Positions 45,897-54,567 of a DNA stretch of 64,000 nucleotides are shown piece by piece. The position numbers and the translations under genes are program-made. Every line of letters starts with the position of its first letter. Position 1 is the first letter of the stretch. Under the pieces are notes generated by a model. It had not been told where the DNA came from, did no database searches, and was given only the letters and a program-made list of their open reading frames with translations. Origin of the DNA: Candidatus Sulfopaludibacter sp. SbA3 (GTDB lineage Bacteria; Acidobacteriota; Terriglobia; Bryobacterales; Bryobacteraceae); the NCBI GenBank assembly GCA_945890485.1, contig CAMDCN010000018.1, forward strand, positions 1-64,000. Reading direction: 5' to 3'.

Positions 45897-46289
45897 TTAC
45901 CGCTCCAGATTGAAGAAGTCCCAGAAGAAGATTACGGCGGCATGGGTCGCCGGAACGCCTTCCACTTTGCCGACGAGTGAGCCGTTCTTGCGGACATCGC
46001 CACCAGACTCGATTTTTCCGGACAGCGATCCGTTGACTCGAACATCGCCGCCTGACTCCACCTTGCCAACGAGCGAGCCGTTCTTACGGATCGAACCATC
46101 CGATTCAATCTTGCCGACGAGCGAGCCGCCAACGCGGATGTTGCCACTGGATTCAATCTGACCGACGATCGACCCGTGGAGGCGGACGTCGCCGCTAGAC
46201 GAGATGCTGCCAATGTGCGAACCGCCTTTGCGGATGTCGCCCGCGAAGGCGGCAACGGCGAGGCAGAGAAAGAGAAAAAGCTTAGTCAT
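45897..46289 (-). CDS. Secreted protein of five to six 16-residue beta-solenoid repeats
   Basis: 130 residues with a signal peptide (MTKLFLFLCLAVAAFAG). The core repeats every 16 residues (48 bases): GSIVGQIESSGNIRVG, GSLVGKIESDGSIRKN, GSLVGKVESGGDVRVN, GSLSGKIESGGDVRKN, with partial units at each end. The tail AAVIFFWDFFNLE is hydrophobic. The period and the polar/hydrophobic alternation suggest a small right-handed beta-helix, similar in spirit to bactofilin but exported. Function unknown. Last gene of the polA run. Confidence 0.75.
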   Translation of the reverse strand: MTKLFLFLCLAVAAFAGDIRKGGSHIGSISSSGDVRLHGSIVGQIESSGNIRVGGSLVGKIESDGSIRKNGSLVGKVESGGDVRVNGSLSGKIESGGDVRKNGSLVGKVEGVPATHAAVIFFWDFFNLER

Positions 46290-46300
46290 AGGGGTCCCTT

Positions 46301-46738
46301 CTACGGTACTCGGTAAATGGTCTCGAAACGGATCATCGAAGCGCCAATTCCCGCTCCGGCACCCGCTCCGGCCGCCAACGCTATGCCCAGTGCCTGATTG
46401 CCGTTGCCCGTTTCATTGTTCAGCCGCGTGCGAAGCGTTCCGCCAAGAACAGCCGCGGCGCCCACGCCAATGGCAGTGCCGATCGCCGCGTTGCGAGCGC
46501 GGCCTGCCGAGCGGCTGACGCGCACAACCTCCGCCTGCGGCACGGTCACCGGTTGGCCTGCGGAGGTGATTACGATCTCCTTGGCATCGGCGCGCACAAA
46601 CTCTCCCTGGAGGCTCTTCTTATCGCGTTTCACTACTTGAACTTTGGTTTCCGCCGGCAGGGTCTCCACTTGGTTCCAAGATCCTTCCGCGGCGAGGAGG
46701 AGGAGGCAAAACAGAGTCGTCATAGCCAGAACGCGCAA
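46301..46738 (-). CDS. Small exported protein with glycine-rich helix
   Basis: 145 residues with an N-terminal hydrophobic signal (MTTLFCLLLLAA; ATG at 46723 is an alternative start). A short beta region (VQVVKRDKKSLQGEFVRADA) is followed by NAAIGTAIGVGAAAVLGGTL and ALGIALAAGAGAGAGIGASM, which look like glycine-zipper membrane segments. Not recognised further. 3 bases after the DUF4287 gene. Confidence 0.65.
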   Translation of the reverse strand: MRVLAMTTLFCLLLLAAEGSWNQVETLPAETKVQVVKRDKKSLQGEFVRADAKEIVITSAGQPVTVPQAEVVRVSRSAGRARNAAIGTAIGVGAAAVLGGTLRTRLNNETGNGNQALGIALAAGAGAGAGIGASMIRFETIYRVP

Positions 46739-46741
46739 AAA

Positions 46742-47296
46742 TCAACCGGCGGAGTCGTAGGCGCGGCGGGTCCACTGCAATAATTCTTCGTCGATCTGGT
46801 CCGCGCTTGTTAGCTTGACCCGGTAAGGGCACATGCCGCCCGGCGGCAGCGCCTCCAGGCGAGGACCGGCTTCAAGCGCGGGCATGTTCAGGCCGACTTC
46901 CACGCGGGTGTTCGTCGTCGGTCCGATCAGGGCGAATTGTTTCTTGCGCCGCAGGCTGACGTTCGCCTTTTTCGGAGCAATCTCAAAAGGCCCGAAACTC
47001 GCAATCGCCGCCATAAACTTTTCGTGGATTGGCCGGAGCGCCGCCTTTGGTCCTGTGTAGATCGAGTCGAGCGAGTCGTTGCTCTTCGGCTCCTCGGCTG
47101 CTTGGCGGAGGACCGTGACGAGTGTATTGGCGTCCCCGTGGCCGAGGCCAAGGTTGGCCTTGCAGTAGTCGCGGAGTTCCCCGTGCTTGCTTACGCCGGA
47201 GGCGGCCAGCAGGGCAGAAAGTTCAGCTAAAGTCTTACCAGTCTTCTTCTGGATATTTGTCAGTTGGGTTTGCAGCGCTTTGTCGAGATCGGGCAT
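46742..47296 (-). CDS. DUF4287/DUF5655 protein
   Basis: 184 residues from ATG 47296. The N-terminal part (TQLTNIQKKTGKTLAELSAL, HGELRDYCKANLGLGHGDAN) is a DUF4287 helical domain. The C-terminal part (ALRPIHEKFMAAIASFGPFE, RRKKQFALIGPTTNTRVEVG) is DUF5655. This pairing is common in soil bacteria; the function is unknown. Cytoplasmic, no signal. It follows the VWFA gene by 7 bases. Confidence 0.8.
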   Translation of the reverse strand: MPDLDKALQTQLTNIQKKTGKTLAELSALLAASGVSKHGELRDYCKANLGLGHGDANTLVTVLRQAAEEPKSNDSLDSIYTGPKAALRPIHEKFMAAIASFGPFEIAPKKANVSLRRKKQFALIGPTTNTRVEVGLNMPALEAGPRLEALPPGGMCPYRVKLTSADQIDEELLQWTRRAYDSAG

Positions 47297-47303
47297 GGAA
47301 GGC

Positions 47304-48356
47304 TCACGGAGCGGCGTTCGCCCAGTAACCCGGACGGGTGCGGATCCGGAGTTTGACACCGGGCTGCACCTGCACCGAAAGTCTATGGAAACCGGGTTTC
47401 GGCTCTTTCGGCATGAAGCTTATCACGTATTGGGAATGGATCTCTTCGCCCAGTTTCTGAATGGCTTTTTCGAGGCCATTCAAGCGCGTGAATGAATACT
47501 CAGCCCCACCAGTGGCCTCGGCCAGCTTTTCGGTGGTCTTGTCTTTGCCCAGCCGGGCGAGTTCGCCGACACCGCCGAGGATGTCGGTGGATTGCGCGGA
47601 GGTATGGGCAGGAATGGACTGTCCGACGGGATCTGAAATCGGCTTCCCCGTGGGCAGGGGCAGGGGACGGGTTTGCCGCGGCTGTTGCACGTCTTCGGGC
47701 TTCGAGAAGAAGCCGGAGCGGAAAGCGGAATAAGTCGCCGCGTAGATGGTGACGCCGGCAGTTTGCGCGGTGCGGATAACGTCATCGAGTTTGGCTGCAC
47801 TGCCTCGGTCGCGAGTTTCGGAGATCAGCAGGAGCACGCGGCGCGAGTTGGGCCGGGCGTCAAGCAGCTTAATGGCCTCGGCGGCGCCATCGAGCAGGTG
47901 GCCTTCTTTCGGCGCACGGGGCTCCAGCCGGGCGAACGCGCCGGAGAGAGCCTCGACGTTGCGGGTGCAGGGTTGCCGGACGACCACCGAGTCGGAGAAG
48001 GAGAGCAGGCCGGCGCAGCCGCGTTCGCCGGCGACAAGCGGTTGGATCATCGCGCCGATCTGCCGGACCTTAACGAGGGCCGCGGCTGAAAGGCCGGACG
48101 TCTGGACGGCGACCATGAGTGAGACCGGGGCCACACCTGTGCCGAATGTATCCAGGCTGAATGGCTGCGCTACCCCGTTATCAAAGACCTTGAAGTTGGC
48201 TTCGGTCAGGCCATCAACGGGGCGGCCCTTGCCGTCCTGCACCGTGACTGGCATGACGACGAGGCGCACCTGCGCCTGAAATCCCGCTTCCTGTGCGAAC
48301 AGGCTGCAGGCGAGTAGAAGGGCGAAAAGAGTGCGCATCGCCCGTTCTGTATGCAT
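47304..48356 (-). CDS. Secreted VWFA-related acidobacterial-domain protein (TIGR03436)
   Basis: 350 residues; ATG 48338 (MRTLFALLLACSLFAQ) is an alternative start. After the signal peptide comes the typical VVMPVTVQDGKGRPVDGLTE leading to NFKVFDNG, then a von Willebrand A-like domain (about 85-290) and the C-terminal SQYVISFMPKEPKPGFHRLS with the ending TRPGYWAN. The MIDAS DxSxS site is not intact (VAVQTSG), so metal-mediated ligand binding is doubtful. The family is abundant in acidobacteria; role unknown. Confidence 0.85.
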   Translation of the reverse strand: MHTERAMRTLFALLLACSLFAQEAGFQAQVRLVVMPVTVQDGKGRPVDGLTEANFKVFDNGVAQPFSLDTFGTGVAPVSLMVAVQTSGLSAAALVKVRQIGAMIQPLVAGERGCAGLLSFSDSVVVRQPCTRNVEALSGAFARLEPRAPKEGHLLDGAAEAIKLLDARPNSRRVLLLISETRDRGSAAKLDDVIRTAQTAGVTIYAATYSAFRSGFFSKPEDVQQPRQTRPLPLPTGKPISDPVGQSIPAHTSAQSTDILGGVGELARLGKDKTTEKLAEATGGAEYSFTRLNGLEKAIQKLGEEIHSQYVISFMPKEPKPGFHRLSVQVQPGVKLRIRTRPGYWANAAP

Positions 48357-48359
48357 GTT

Positions 48360-49328
48360 CTAGACCGGATCTCCGTCGTTGTGCGGCGCGAGCTGGTCGA
48401 GAATGGCGGTCTTCTCCGGTTTCTTATACCGCTCGATCTTCGAACCGATCGGTCCCTTGGCCGTGCGCGAGAGCAGCGTGGAGATCTCTTCGCGGTTCAT
48501 CTTCTCAAACGTCTTCACCGTGAGCACGTTCTCTTCAAGCTGCTGCACGGTCTCAACGCCGGAGACGAGCGTATCGACGTCATGGCTCAGCGTGTAGCGC
48601 AGGCACTCGGGAATGGTGGCGATGTTCGCTTTCGTGATCTCGCCGATCGCGTTCGATTTCATGGCGAGCAAGCCCAGACCTTTGGCGCGCACCTTGGGCA
48701 GGACGTTCTGAATGAAACTCAGGTAGTGCGGGTCGATGAGGTTGACCGGATGCTGCACGGTCTCCCAGCCGTCGAAACCTTTAAGCAGCGCCTGATGCAC
48801 TTCGGGGTCGTGATGGCCGGTGAAGCCGATATGGCAAACCATGCCCTTCTTCTTGGCCTCGACAAACGCTTCGAGCGAACCGCCCGGTCCGAAGATCTTT
48901 TCGACTTCGTCCATCCGGGCGACTTCATGGCAGCACCAGAGGTCGAGATAGTCCGTGTTCATGCGCTTGAGCGTCATTTCCAACTGGCCCATGGCGGATT
49001 TCTTATCGCGCAGCTCCGCTTTCGACATCAACAGGATCTTCTTGCGCAGGCCGCCCGTGAGCGCCTTGCCGTAGACCTCATCCGACTTGCCGTTGTGATA
49101 CTTGGCTGCCGAATCGAACATCACGACGCCGATGTCGATGGCGCGGCGGATGATCTTAATGCCTTCCTCTTCGCCCTTCACGGCCATGTGATAGCCGCCG
49201 AGCGTAAACTTGGAAACCTTCAGGCCGGACTTGCCGAGCGTGGCCATCGGCATGGGGGCATCCGCGAGGGCAGTGACAGACGTGCCGAGCGCGGCGGCGG
49301 TAGTGTGGAGAAAATCGCGACGGTCCAT
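48360..49328 (-). CDS. Aldo/keto reductase with Tat-type leader
   Basis: 322 residues. The leader MDRRDFLHTTAAALGTSVTA is twin-arginine type. The AKR barrel starts at MATLGKSGLKVSKFTLGG. The catalytic tetrad is present: Asp in MFDSAAKY, Tyr in KYHNGKSDE, Lys in LMSKAEL and His in LDLWCCHEV. AAGGAG lies 6 bases before the ATG. It is probably a periplasmic oxidoreductase, substrate unknown. 10 bases after the cyclophilin gene. Confidence 0.88.
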   Translation of the reverse strand: MDRRDFLHTTAAALGTSVTALADAPMPMATLGKSGLKVSKFTLGGYHMAVKGEEEGIKIIRRAIDIGVVMFDSAAKYHNGKSDEVYGKALTGGLRKKILLMSKAELRDKKSAMGQLEMTLKRMNTDYLDLWCCHEVARMDEVEKIFGPGGSLEAFVEAKKKGMVCHIGFTGHHDPEVHQALLKGFDGWETVQHPVNLIDPHYLSFIQNVLPKVRAKGLGLLAMKSNAIGEITKANIATIPECLRYTLSHDVDTLVSGVETVQQLEENVLTVKTFEKMNREEISTLLSRTAKGPIGSKIERYKKPEKTAILDQLAPHNDGDPV

Positions 49329-49338
49329 GGGGGGCTCC

Positions 49339-49959
49339 TTAAGGGACGATGGTGACTCGTTTGATTGTATCGAGGCGCGGCCAGGTGCGTTCGAAGTAGG
49401 CGTTGCCTTCCTGTTGCGCTAACTGGGGATCCGGGCCCGGGCCGCGCGGCGCGATGTCGCCGTAGACGAAGGCCAACTGATCGAGAACCTCGAGACCTTC
49501 GGTAACTTTGCCAAAGGGGGCGAAGCCCTGGCTATCGAGCGACGTGTTGTCGCGTAGGTTGAAAAAGAGTTGCGTCGAGCGGGTGTTGGGGCCGCGCGTG
49601 GCAAACGTAATGGTCCCGCGGACGTTACGCTCCTTCACCGGATCGTCGACGATTTCGCGGGCTGCCCAGAGGCGATTGACCTTGGGATCCTTGTGGATAC
49701 CCCATTGAGCAACGAAGCCGCGGACGACGCGGAAGAACTTCTGCTCGTCGTAGAACTTCTCCTGGACGAGCTCGTAGAACCGGTCGGCGCCGAGCGGGGC
49801 AGCGGCGCGGTTCACGGTCACGACGATATCGCCTTTCGTAGTCTCGAACTTGGCCTTAAACTCTTCCGGCGCTCGAACAGGTTCTTTCGGCTTCTCGGCG
49901 ACCTTGGCCGGGCCGCAGGCGGCGAGGAGGACAACGGCGATGAGCCAACTATTTCGCAT
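49339..49959 (-). CDS. Cyclophilin-type peptidyl-prolyl isomerase lipoprotein
   Basis: 206 residues. The lipobox LLAAC with Cys15 makes it a lipoprotein. The cyclophilin domain (about 35-206) has FYDEQKFFRVVRGFVAQWGI, with the catalytic Arg in FRVV, and TITFATRGPNTRSTQLFFNL, SQGFAPFGKVTEGLEVLDQL. It probably helps fold envelope proteins in the periplasm. It overlaps the polA stop by 11 bases. Confidence 0.9.
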   Translation of the reverse strand: MRNSWLIAVVLLAACGPAKVAEKPKEPVRAPEEFKAKFETTKGDIVVTVNRAAAPLGADRFYELVQEKFYDEQKFFRVVRGFVAQWGIHKDPKVNRLWAAREIVDDPVKERNVRGTITFATRGPNTRSTQLFFNLRDNTSLDSQGFAPFGKVTEGLEVLDQLAFVYGDIAPRGPGPDPQLAQQEGNAYFERTWPRLDTIKRVTIVP

Positions 49960-52435
49960 CGCGCCAATTGTCCCCTACTCCGGTGTCGACGACAAGCGGA
50001 ACGGCGAACTGGCGGACGGATTCCATCTCGTGCTTGACCAGCGTAGTGAGCCTTTCGACCTCCGCGGTGGGCGCCTCGAACACGAGTTCGTCGTGGACCT
50101 GCAGGATCATACGGGACTCGAGTTTCTGATCGGCGAGCAGTTTTTGGATGCGGATCATCGCCAGTTTGATCAGGTCCGCGGCGGAGCCTTGCAGGGGCGT
50201 GTTGACGGCCGTGCGCTCGGCGAAGGAGCGGGCGTTCGGATTGCGGCTGTCCATATCCGGAATCGGCCGGCGGCGGCCGAACAGCGTTTCGGCATATCCC
50301 TTGGCCCGGACCTCGGCGATGGTCGATTCAATGAAATTCTTGACGCCAGAGTAGCGGGCGAAATAGGCCTTGATGTACTTGTCGGCCTCATTCTTCGGAA
50401 TCCCGAGGGCGGTGGCCAGACCGAATGCCGTTTGCCCATAAACGATGCCGAAGTTGACGGCCTTGGCGCCGCGCCGCATTTCCGGTGTGACGAACGCCGC
50501 GTTTACGCCGAAGACTTCGGCGGCGGTGCGGGTATGAATGTCTTCGCCATGCTGAAAGGCATCGACGAGAACGGGGTCGCCGGACATATGCGCAAGCAGC
50601 CGGAGTTCGATCTGCGAGTAGTCGGCAACGACCAGCTTCCAACCCGGCGGCGGGATGAACGCTGCGCGGATCTCGCGGCCCAGTTCGGTGCGGACGGGGA
50701 TGTTTTGCAGGTTAGGGTTCGAACTCGACAGGCGGCCTGTGGCGGCGCCCGTCTGCTGAAACGTCGTGTGGACTCGTCCGGTTTCCGGGCGGATCAGGGC
50801 GGGGAGGGCGTCGACATAGGTGCCCTTCAGTTTCACGAGGCCGCGGTATTCGAGCACCTGGGCGGCGATGGGATGGGCAAGGCCTTCGAGAACGTCGGCC
50901 GCGGTGGAGATCTGCTTTTTGCCGCCTTTGGTGGGGGCGGGGAGGTTGAGATCTTCGAACAGAATCTTGCCCAGTTGCTGGGGCGAATTGATGTTGAACT
51001 CCCGGCCTGCGAGGCCGTGGATCTCTTTTGTCAGGGCCTGGATGGCGATGTCCATCTTCGCCGACATCACGGCGAGTTGTTTCGGTTCAATGAGCACCCC
51101 GACGCGTTCCATGGCGGCAAGCACGGGGACCAGAGGGAGGTCGATGGACTCGTAAATTTCACGGGCGTCGATCTTGTCGAGTTCGGGGCCGAGCTTTTCG
51201 GCGAGACGGAAGGTGAGGTCTGCGCGCTGGTCGGCGCGAGCGCCGGGCTTCTGATGCAGATGGACTTCGCAGAGTGCGTCGAAGGCCGCGTTGCCGGAAT
51301 CGGCCGTGAGGAGAAAGGCTTCGAGGAGAAGATCGCGGGTGAGGTTGCGGGCGCCGGCGTCGGCTGCATAAAGGGCCTTCAAGTCGTGGGCGACCTTGGG
51401 GGTGTCCGATTGGAGAAAGGCGAGTGAGACGCAGGTGCGGGCTTGCCCGGGGGCGCGGGCAACGCCGAGCTGGCCGTCGAACAGAGCGACGGCGACCGGA
51501 CCGGGGCCAGCCCAGGCGGGAAGCTCCTCGGCGGTGATGGCGGCGTAGTCCTCAGCGATCTTTTCGGGTTCAGGAGCCAGGTCGCGCAGGAAGGAGAAGA
51601 ACTCCATTTCTCGATAGAAGGCTTCGAGGGCGGGGCGGTCGGGATCGGCGAGAGCAAGCGAATCCAGCGTGAGGTCGAGCGGGACCTCGCAGTGGATGGT
51701 GGCGAGGCGCTTCGACAGCTCGACCTGCTCACGATGGGTGGTGAGAGCTTCACGGTACGTCTTCTTGGTGAGATTGGGGCCTTCGGCGAGGAGATTGTCG
51801 AGGGTGCCGTACTGCTCGAGCAAGGCGACGGCGCCCTTATCTCCGATCCCGGGGGCGCCGGGAATATTGTCGACGGCGTCGCCTTTCAAGGCGAGCAGGT
51901 CGGCGACTTGCTCCGGCCAGACGCCCATAAACTCTTTCACTTTGTCCCGGTCGTAGAGTGTGTCGTCCTTGGCCGGGTTGAGCATGGAGACGCCCGGGCC
52001 GACAAGTTGGAGCATGTCCTTATCGGAAGAGACAATAACGACTTCGAGGCCGGCGGCCTGGGCGCGTTTGGCCAGAGTGCCGATGACGTCGTCCGCTTCA
52101 AAACTGTCAAACTCAAGCACCGGGATGCGAAGCGATTCGAGAAGCCGTTTGACGAGCGGGACCTGCGTGATGAGGTCGGGGGGCGTTTCGGTCCGGTTCG
52201 CTTTGTACGCGGCGAACTCGGTTTCGCGGAATGTGGGGCCTAGCGATTCGTAGACGGCGGCCAGATACTCCGGCTGATACTTCTCACGCAGCTTCTTCAG
52301 CATGTTGTGGAAGATAAAGACCGCTTCAGTGGGGACGCCGGCGGAGGTGCGCATCGGCGGGGCGTTCATCCGCATACGGGCGTAGTAGGCGCGGAAGATG
52401 TAGCCGAAAGAGTCGATGAGGAAGAGGCGCGGCAT
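49949..52435 (-). CDS. polA: DNA polymerase I
   Basis: 828 residues. The 5' nuclease (1-290) has FLIDSFGYIFRAYYA, the acidic FDSFEADDVIGT and SSDKDMLQL, with GDAVDNIPGAPGIGDKGA. The middle (about 300-480) lacks the DxE and other exonuclease residues, so 3'-5' proofreading is absent, as in Taq-type enzymes. The polymerase domain has motif A DYSQIELRLLAHMSGD, motif B RRGAKAVNFGIVYGQTAFG and motif C QVHDELVFE. It fills gaps and removes primers. First gene of a seven-gene minus-strand run. Confidence 0.95.
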   Translation of the reverse strand: MPRLFLIDSFGYIFRAYYARMRMNAPPMRTSAGVPTEAVFIFHNMLKKLREKYQPEYLAAVYESLGPTFRETEFAAYKANRTETPPDLITQVPLVKRLLESLRIPVLEFDSFEADDVIGTLAKRAQAAGLEVVIVSSDKDMLQLVGPGVSMLNPAKDDTLYDRDKVKEFMGVWPEQVADLLALKGDAVDNIPGAPGIGDKGAVALLEQYGTLDNLLAEGPNLTKKTYREALTTHREQVELSKRLATIHCEVPLDLTLDSLALADPDRPALEAFYREMEFFSFLRDLAPEPEKIAEDYAAITAEELPAWAGPGPVAVALFDGQLGVARAPGQARTCVSLAFLQSDTPKVAHDLKALYAADAGARNLTRDLLLEAFLLTADSGNAAFDALCEVHLHQKPGARADQRADLTFRLAEKLGPELDKIDAREIYESIDLPLVPVLAAMERVGVLIEPKQLAVMSAKMDIAIQALTKEIHGLAGREFNINSPQQLGKILFEDLNLPAPTKGGKKQISTAADVLEGLAHPIAAQVLEYRGLVKLKGTYVDALPALIRPETGRVHTTFQQTGAATGRLSSSNPNLQNIPVRTELGREIRAAFIPPPGWKLVVADYSQIELRLLAHMSGDPVLVDAFQHGEDIHTRTAAEVFGVNAAFVTPEMRRGAKAVNFGIVYGQTAFGLATALGIPKNEADKYIKAYFARYSGVKNFIESTIAEVRAKGYAETLFGRRRPIPDMDSRNPNARSFAERTAVNTPLQGSAADLIKLAMIRIQKLLADQKLESRMILQVHDELVFEAPTAEVERLTTLVKHEMESVRQFAVPLVVDTGVGDNWRDAK

Positions 52436-52535
52436 CGCCTCCAGAATACTCCAATGTGTCCGGATCGCCTCACGTGTTGCCGGAAAGACACACTTTTTGG
52501 CGCTTAACTATTTTACTTTCAATTGATTACCATTT

Positions 52536-53441
52536 TTGGTATTCTTCGTCTTGCGCTTCGAAACGACGGTGGCACAGCCGGTATCGGCACAGGGAGTGGG
52601 GCTCCACAGTGGGGTTCCCGTCACAATTACCATCCAACCGGCAGCGGTGGGAGCTGGTATCGTCTTCCGACGAACCGACCTTTCGAATTTTGAACTGCCC
52701 GCGAGTTGGCGGCATGTCGCGCGGGTCTCGTACGCCACCAGCCTGATGCGTCAGGGCGTTCTCATCTCGACGACCGAGCACTTGCTGAGCGTTTTGTATT
52801 CGATGGGCGTCGATAATGCCTACATCGACATCGACAATTTGGAAGTGCCGATCCTCGATGGATCGGGCTTACCGTTCGTGAAGTTGCTTGAGCAGGCGGG
52901 CATTCAGACGTATAAGAAGCGCCGGAAGTACCTGCGGATTGTGAAACCGGTGACGGTGGAGCAGGGCAACAAGCGGATTTCGATTCTTCCAGCGGATTCG
53001 TTCCTGCTCTCCTGCGACATCTATTTTGATCACCCTCTGGTGGGCCGGCAGTCGATGGAGATGGAACTGACGCCGGAGCGGTATGCGACCGAGATTGCGG
53101 CGGCGCGGACGTTCGGATTCGAGTACGAACTCGACCAGATGCGGAATATGGGTCTGATCCGCGGGGCCGATTTGACGAACGCCGTATGCTTTGATCGAGA
53201 AAAAGTATTGAATCCGGGTGGGTTACGCTTTCCGGACGAGCCGTGCCGCCACAAAGTGTTGGACTTGATTGGGGATCTGGCGTTAATCGGGCGGCCTCTC
53301 CTTGGGCATGTCATCGCGGAACGGGCGGGACACGCGATGCACGCCGCGCTGGTCGCACGCATCATGCAGGACAACTCGTTGTACGAAACCATCACGTTTG
53401 ATCAGTTGGCGTCCCGGGCGACGCATGCGTTGGTTGGCTAG
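52536..53441 (+). CDS. lpxC: UDP-3-O-acyl-N-acetylglucosamine deacetylase
   Basis: 301 residues from TTG 52536; TTG 52551 (LRFETTVAQPV) fits the family start equally well. VSAQGVGLHSGVPVTITIQP opens the enzyme. The zinc site is His in TTEHLLS and His/Asp in CRHKVLDLIGD; the general base/acid His is in ERAGHAMH. It commits the cell to lipid A synthesis. It is followed after 3 bases by the phosphatidyltransferase gene. Confidence 0.94.
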   Translation: MVFFVLRFETTVAQPVSAQGVGLHSGVPVTITIQPAAVGAGIVFRRTDLSNFELPASWRHVARVSYATSLMRQGVLISTTEHLLSVLYSMGVDNAYIDIDNLEVPILDGSGLPFVKLLEQAGIQTYKKRRKYLRIVKPVTVEQGNKRISILPADSFLLSCDIYFDHPLVGRQSMEMELTPERYATEIAAARTFGFEYELDQMRNMGLIRGADLTNAVCFDREKVLNPGGLRFPDEPCRHKVLDLIGDLALIGRPLLGHVIAERAGHAMHAALVARIMQDNSLYETITFDQLASRATHALVG

Positions 53442-53444
53442 GCA

Positions 53445-53954
53445 GTGTTTCGGCACATCCCCAACATTTTGACGGTCTTACGACTGATCGGAACTGCGCC
53501 GGTCGTCTGGTTGATCCTCGAGCACGAGTTCCGTTGGGCTTTGCTGGTGTCGTTTCTCATTGCCGTGACGGACAGCATTGATGGATGGATGGCGCGGAAG
53601 TGGAAGCTGGAATCGCGGTTTGGAGCCATCATGGACCCGATTGCGGACAAGTTATTGGTCGGCAGTGGCTTTGTGGCGCTATGGTACGTCGGAGCGATGC
53701 CGCTTTGGCTGGTGATGATGGCGTTGGGCCGGGATTTGGGAATCGTGTTGGCCGCGGCGGTACTGAATTGGTGGAAGGGGGTGCGTGAATTTCCGCCTTC
53801 GCGCTTAGGAAAGGCAAATACGTTTATTTTGATGTGTACCGTAGCTGCGGTATTCCTGGATTTTTACCCCAACGTTTTCTTTGGGATGAGCGCGTTTATC
53901 ATCGTAGTCAGCGGGGCGCGTTATGCCTATCTTGGAATTGCGGCTGCAAAATGA
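53445..53954 (+). CDS. CDP-alcohol phosphatidyltransferase, PgsA-like
   Basis: 169 residues from GTG. The CDP-OH-P motif D-x2-D-G-x2-A-R-x8-G-x3-D-x3-D is complete in TDSIDGWMARKWKLESRFGA continuing to IMDPIADK. Four to five membrane helices. The start HIPNILTVLRLIGTAPVVWL matches glycerophosphate phosphatidyltransferases (phosphatidylglycerophosphate synthesis), though other alcohol acceptors are possible. Confidence 0.88.
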   Translation: MFRHIPNILTVLRLIGTAPVVWLILEHEFRWALLVSFLIAVTDSIDGWMARKWKLESRFGAIMDPIADKLLVGSGFVALWYVGAMPLWLVMMALGRDLGIVLAAAVLNWWKGVREFPPSRLGKANTFILMCTVAAVFLDFYPNVFFGMSAFIIVVSGARYAYLGIAAAK

Positions 53955-54006
53955 ATTGACGAGTGCCCCCCCTGGAGCTAGGCTATAATCAGGTAGGTCT
54001 CCCGCT

Positions 54007-54564
54007 ATGCGCTACACGCCTTCGAAGCAGTACTTGTGGGCCGGATTGGTTGCTGCCGGTCTGGCGGTGATTTCCACGGTTTTCGCAACGGAGTGGACGA
54101 TTGCGCTGGTGGCCTCCATTCTCTTTCTCATCAGTGCGATAGCCGTATTGTTGCTGGCTTTTCGGCCCGCGATTGAGATTCAGGACCAATTGCTCCTGGT
54201 GGGCGAACGGGAAATTCCTTGGACAGATGTAGCGCGCGTCGATCGGACGGGCTGGATTTCTCCCTTGATCGTCAATCTAACGCTGGTGAGCGATGAAAAG
54301 ATTCTGATCGTCTTTCCAGGCGATTTGGATGCTTCGAACTCCCTCCTCCGTCACTTGCGGCGGAATTCGCGCGAAGCCCTGATTGATGGAATTCCTCACC
54401 GGCAGTTTTGGGGTGAGGCCCTACCCTCCGCGGATGTGCCCAAGGAATTGACGGCTCCGAAGGTTCAGCTTTTGCGTAGTGAGGATGAGGCCGAAGTCGA
54501 ACGCCTCTATCACCTGCTCAAAACCGTGGGCCATCTCGATACACGCCAGCAGGACGAGAAGTAA
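54007..54564 (+). CDS. Membrane protein with PH-like domain, unknown
   Basis: 185 residues. Two membrane segments (LWAGLVAAGLAVISTVFA and IALVASILFLISAIAVLLLA) are followed by a soluble part (IQDQLLLVGEREIPWTDVAR, NLTLVSDEKILIVFPGDLDA), strand-rich like bacterial PH domains. Not recognised further. It lies between lipid genes and a YdcF-like gene, with the next start 4 bases away. Confidence 0.6.
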   Translation: MRYTPSKQYLWAGLVAAGLAVISTVFATEWTIALVASILFLISAIAVLLLAFRPAIEIQDQLLLVGEREIPWTDVARVDRTGWISPLIVNLTLVSDEKILIVFPGDLDASNSLLRHLRRNSREALIDGIPHRQFWGEALPSADVPKELTAPKVQLLRSEDEAEVERLYHLLKTVGHLDTRQQDEK

Positions 54565-54567
54565 GCT

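Noticed and set aside
49949-52435. Proofreading exonuclease in the polymerase I middle domain
   Set aside because: The expected acidic exonuclease motifs are absent; the domain is present only as a shortened, inactive form, which is common in bacterial Pol I.
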